This document shows positions 7,086 through 8,738 of a stretch of 8,738 bases of DNA, one piece after another. Position numbers and translations under genes: made by a program. The notes under the pieces are model-generated. The model was not told where the DNA came from. It saw only the letters and a program-made list of their open reading frames with translations, and did no database searches. The stretch's first letter is position 1. Each line of letters begins with the position of its first letter. Source of the stretch: Synergistaceae bacterium (GTDB lineage Bacteria; Synergistota; Synergistia; Synergistales; Synergistaceae); NCBI GenBank assembly GCA_031271065.1, contig JAISWP010000212.1:1-8738 (forward strand), in the 5' to 3' direction.

Positions 7086-7115
7086 ATTTTATCATAAGGA
7101 AGACATAATTGTCTG
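7086..7115 (-). promoter_or_regulatory. Candidate secA promoter
   Basis: The minus strand shows a -10-like TAAAAT (7091..7086, five of six consensus bases) and a -35-like CAGACA (7115..7110, four of six), separated by 18 bases. The stretch is the most AT-rich of the 91-base gap between the DUF362 gene and secA. Transcription would start near 7079, at the foot of the leader hairpin. Confidence 0.38.
7101..7114. repeat. Short inverted repeat overlapping the candidate -35 box
   Basis: AGACA (7101-7105) and TGTCT (7110-7114) are perfect inverted arms around a 4-base TAAT centre, lying just after the DUF362 stop. The position over the -35 box would suit a repressor operator. Five-base arms can also occur by chance, and no regulator is identified. 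Confidence 0.25.
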
Positions 7116-7122
7116 AGAGAAG

Positions 7123-8277
7123 TCAGGAACGGGAACTCGCCGCAAGACGGGCCAGCAGGTTCTTGTGGGCCCTCATGGCTCCTGTGGGGCACATCTCATG
7201 ACAGCAGAGACACGAAACGCATCTGCGGGTATCTATATGGGGGTAGCGTTTTCCGTCTGACACTTCGTCAGAAATGGCGTCCGCGGGGCATACCTTTTTA
7301 CAGATGCCGCACCTGACACATTCGCCGCGCACCAGCCTGGGCGATATCGCCACCAGCCTGTGAGCCAGACCGCGCAGAAACGTCGGAAAAAGACGGACCA
7401 GTCCGGAGGATTTTTTGAATCCCGCGGCGGGCAGTTCGTCCCAATCCGCGCCGTTCAGGACGATCTCATCCCTCCGAGCGGGTCCGATTCCCCTTGCCGC
7501 CGCTGCGGCGAACAGGGGAACTTCGAGCGGATCCCTGTATCCCATGATGACGGCGGCGGCCCAGTCCACGGCAAGCGCGTTACGCCCCGCGATTATGAAT
7601 CCCAAATGCCTCGGCGCGCCGTGGGAAGGGCCGTCGCCCTCCATGCCGACCACCGCGTCCAGCACGTTAAATTCCGGCGGTCTGATCTGGAAGAGGTCGA
7701 CTATCGCTTCCGCCAGCCTCTTCTGGGACGTGGAGTTGTGACATTTTTTCCTGGTGCTGGTGTCAGACGTGCCGAAAATATTTTTTATGCAGCCCGTGAT
7801 TTCCGTCTCCACATGCGTTTTCAGTTTCGAGGCGTTCACACAGTAAGGCGAGTCCAGATATCTCCCGGATATCATCGCCGTGTCCAGCACGCGGAAACCC
7901 TGGCTTTTCACAGCTCTGACCCCTTTGTCCGCCAATATCCCGACAGTGACTCCGCCGATCTTTCCCAGTTCGCCGACTCCGGTCCTGGAGAACAGCGCGT
8001 CCTCGCCGGTGAAAATATATCCCGGGTTGTCCGCGATATGGACTTTGATATCGCCGTCCTGACGGCGGAGCTCACCTATTACCGCGCGCAGGATTTCCGG
8101 ATGAGTGGTTACGGCCAGTTCCGGCTCGGAGGGAGAAAGAAGGTTCGCCTTTATGAGAACTTCGCCCGACGTCACCTGCGGCAGTCCGCCCGCCCGATCT
8201 GCCGCAAGGGCCAGGGCCGAAGCCGTTTCCTCCCTGTCGTAGGACGAACATCTCGCTATTCCTACTATATGGTCCAT
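7123..8277 (-). CDS. DUF362 domain protein with two C-terminal 4Fe-4S ferredoxin clusters
   Basis: This 384-residue soluble protein has a DUF362 domain over about residues 1-310. Conserved-looking blocks include VLIKANLLSPSEP at 40-52, a SKLKTHVETEITGCIKNIFG stretch starting at 150, and a VVGMEGDGPSHGAPR loop at 209-223. A bacterial-type 2[4Fe-4S] ferredoxin module follows. Cluster 1 ligands are Cys 320, 323, 326 and 330 (CVRCGICKKVCP). Cluster 2 ligands are Cys 353, 356, 359 and 363 (CVSCLCCHEMCP), with an extra Cys at 358. Cys 146, 163 and 179 lie in the DUF362 part. It probably takes part in electron transfer; substrate and partner are not known for this family, and I do not assign a reaction. 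The ATG is 3 bases after the endonuclease III stop. Its GGAGG ribosome-binding site (8289..8285) is in the last codons of that gene, so the two are probably translated together. It has no signal peptide. Confidence 0.9.
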   Translation of the reverse strand: MDHIVGIARCSSYDREETASALALAADRAGGLPQVTSGEVLIKANLLSPSEPELAVTTHPEILRAVIGELRRQDGDIKVHIADNPGYIFTGEDALFSRTGVGELGKIGGVTVGILADKGVRAVKSQGFRVLDTAMISGRYLDSPYCVNASKLKTHVETEITGCIKNIFGTSDTSTRKKCHNSTSQKRLAEAIVDLFQIRPPEFNVLDAVVGMEGDGPSHGAPRHLGFIIAGRNALAVDWAAAVIMGYRDPLEVPLFAAAAARGIGPARRDEIVLNGADWDELPAAGFKKSSGLVRLFPTFLRGLAHRLVAISPRLVRGECVRCGICKKVCPADAISDEVSDGKRYPHIDTRRCVSCLCCHEMCPTGAMRAHKNLLARLAASSRS

Positions 8278-8280
8278 GCG

Positions 8281-8738
8281 CTATCCTCCAGTTTGCACAT
8301 TCCGGCAGACGTCGTTCAGAACGCATTCTCCGCACTCGGGAACTCTCGCGTGACAGATTTTCCTGCCGTGCTCTATCATGTTCAGATGTCCGCCTCCGCA
8401 CTGTTCCGGCGGGACCTCATTTTCGAGAAACAGCTGTATTTTCTCCGGAGAGGACTTCTCCCCGGCCCACCCCAGCCTGCGGGATATCCGGGCGACGTGG
8501 GTGTCCACGGGAAAAGCGGGCATCCCCAGGTCGAACGCCATGACGCAGGCGACGGTTTTGGGGCCTATGCCATGAAGGCCGGACAGATAATCACGCACGC
8601 GGGCCGGATCCCAGTCCTTCATAGCGGCCAGTGAATACGACCCGAAATCCCGCGCTATTTCCTCCAGTATCTGCTTCATCCTGCCGGCTTTTATATCCCC
8701 CAGGCCGGCGGATTTTATGGCCGCGGCTATATCCTCCC
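8281..8738 (-). CDS. Endonuclease III-family DNA glycosylase (HhH-GPD), N-terminus cut by window edge
   Basis: This is the C-terminal 152 residues of a base-excision repair glycosylase; the frame stays open to the right edge, so the Met codon at 8679 is internal. Upstream codons read EDIAAAIKSAGLGDIKAGR, which fits the helix before the Lys-Ala of this fold. The helix-hairpin-helix LHGIGPKTVACV carries the catalytic Lys position (E. coli Nth LPGVGRKTA). VDTHVARISRRLGW carries the catalytic Asp (E. coli VDTH). Four Cys spaced C-x6-C-x2-C-x5-C (CHARVPECGECVLNDVC) form the 4Fe-4S cluster of Nth. The preceding HLNMIEHGRKIC is typical of the endonuclease III-related branch, so substrate range may differ from classical Nth, and no symbol is given. 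All key residues of the visible part are intact. It is upstream of, and coupled to, the DUF362 iron-sulfur gene. Confidence 0.93.
   Translation of the reverse strand, partial: EDIAAAIKSAGLGDIKAGRMKQILEEIARDFGSYSLAAMKDWDPARVRDYLSGLHGIGPKTVACVMAFDLGMPAFPVDTHVARISRRLGWAGEKSSPEKIQLFLENEVPPEQCGGGHLNMIEHGRKICHARVPECGECVLNDVCRNVQTGG

Noticed and set aside
7360..8634. 424-codon open frame on the plus strand opposite the DUF362 and endonuclease III genes
   Set aside because: Its translation is rich in Arg, His, Gly and Pro with no domain pattern. It crosses the junction of two well-supported opposite-strand genes, so it is a by-product of their GC-rich codon use.
8281..8679. Start of the endonuclease III-like gene at the Met codon at 8679
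   Set aside because: The frame stays open upstream to the window edge and the upstream codons fit the fold. The 132-residue form would lack the first part of the glycosylase domain.
1..8738. Mobile elements, CRISPR arrays, tRNA or rRNA genes, and defence systems
   Set aside because: I read the gaps and both strands and found no repeat arrays, transposase or integrase-like proteins, tRNA-like cloverleaf sequence, or foreign-looking composition. The longest gene-free gap is 91 bases.

Overview
The window reads as one stretch of bacterial chromosome made of housekeeping genes. Every supported gene lies on the minus strand, so transcription runs from high to low coordinates. In transcription order the genes are: an endonuclease III-family gene cut off at the right edge; a DUF362 protein with two 4Fe-4S clusters; secA; a secreted DUF3857/transglutaminase-like protein; argS; a small FtsB/DivIC-type division protein; rpsF; and the first 13 codons of ssb at the left edge. 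The DNA is moderately GC-rich, Shine-Dalgarno sites are purine-rich, and gaps between genes are short. The protein style and gene order (argS, septum-formation initiator, rpsF, ssb; SecA with a zinc-binding tail; DUF362-ferredoxin) recall Synergistota. That is an inference from memory, with no search behind it. I see no phage, transposon, CRISPR, tRNA or rRNA.

Spacing suggests four transcription blocks. (1) The endonuclease III gene and the DUF362 gene are 3 bases apart, with the second gene's ribosome-binding site inside the end of the first. (2) secA stands alone after a 91-base gap that holds a candidate promoter and a hairpin, and a second hairpin follows the gene. (3) The DUF3857-like gene, argS and ftsB/divIC-like are separated by 26 and 12 bases. 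(4) rpsF and ssb are 9 bases apart, preceded by a TATAAT box and an 89-base leader with two strong hairpins and a possible long-range stem beside the rpsF ribosome-binding site.

The blocks combine DNA repair and redox, protein export, an envelope protein, tRNA charging, cell division, and ribosome/replication functions. I found no convincing new multi-gene system. The points worth a second look are: the secreted transglutaminase-fold protein, which appears to have lost its catalytic cysteine; the structured rpsF leader; a likely correction of the rpsF start; the co-transcribed pair of iron-sulfur proteins; and the unannotated ssb start at the edge.
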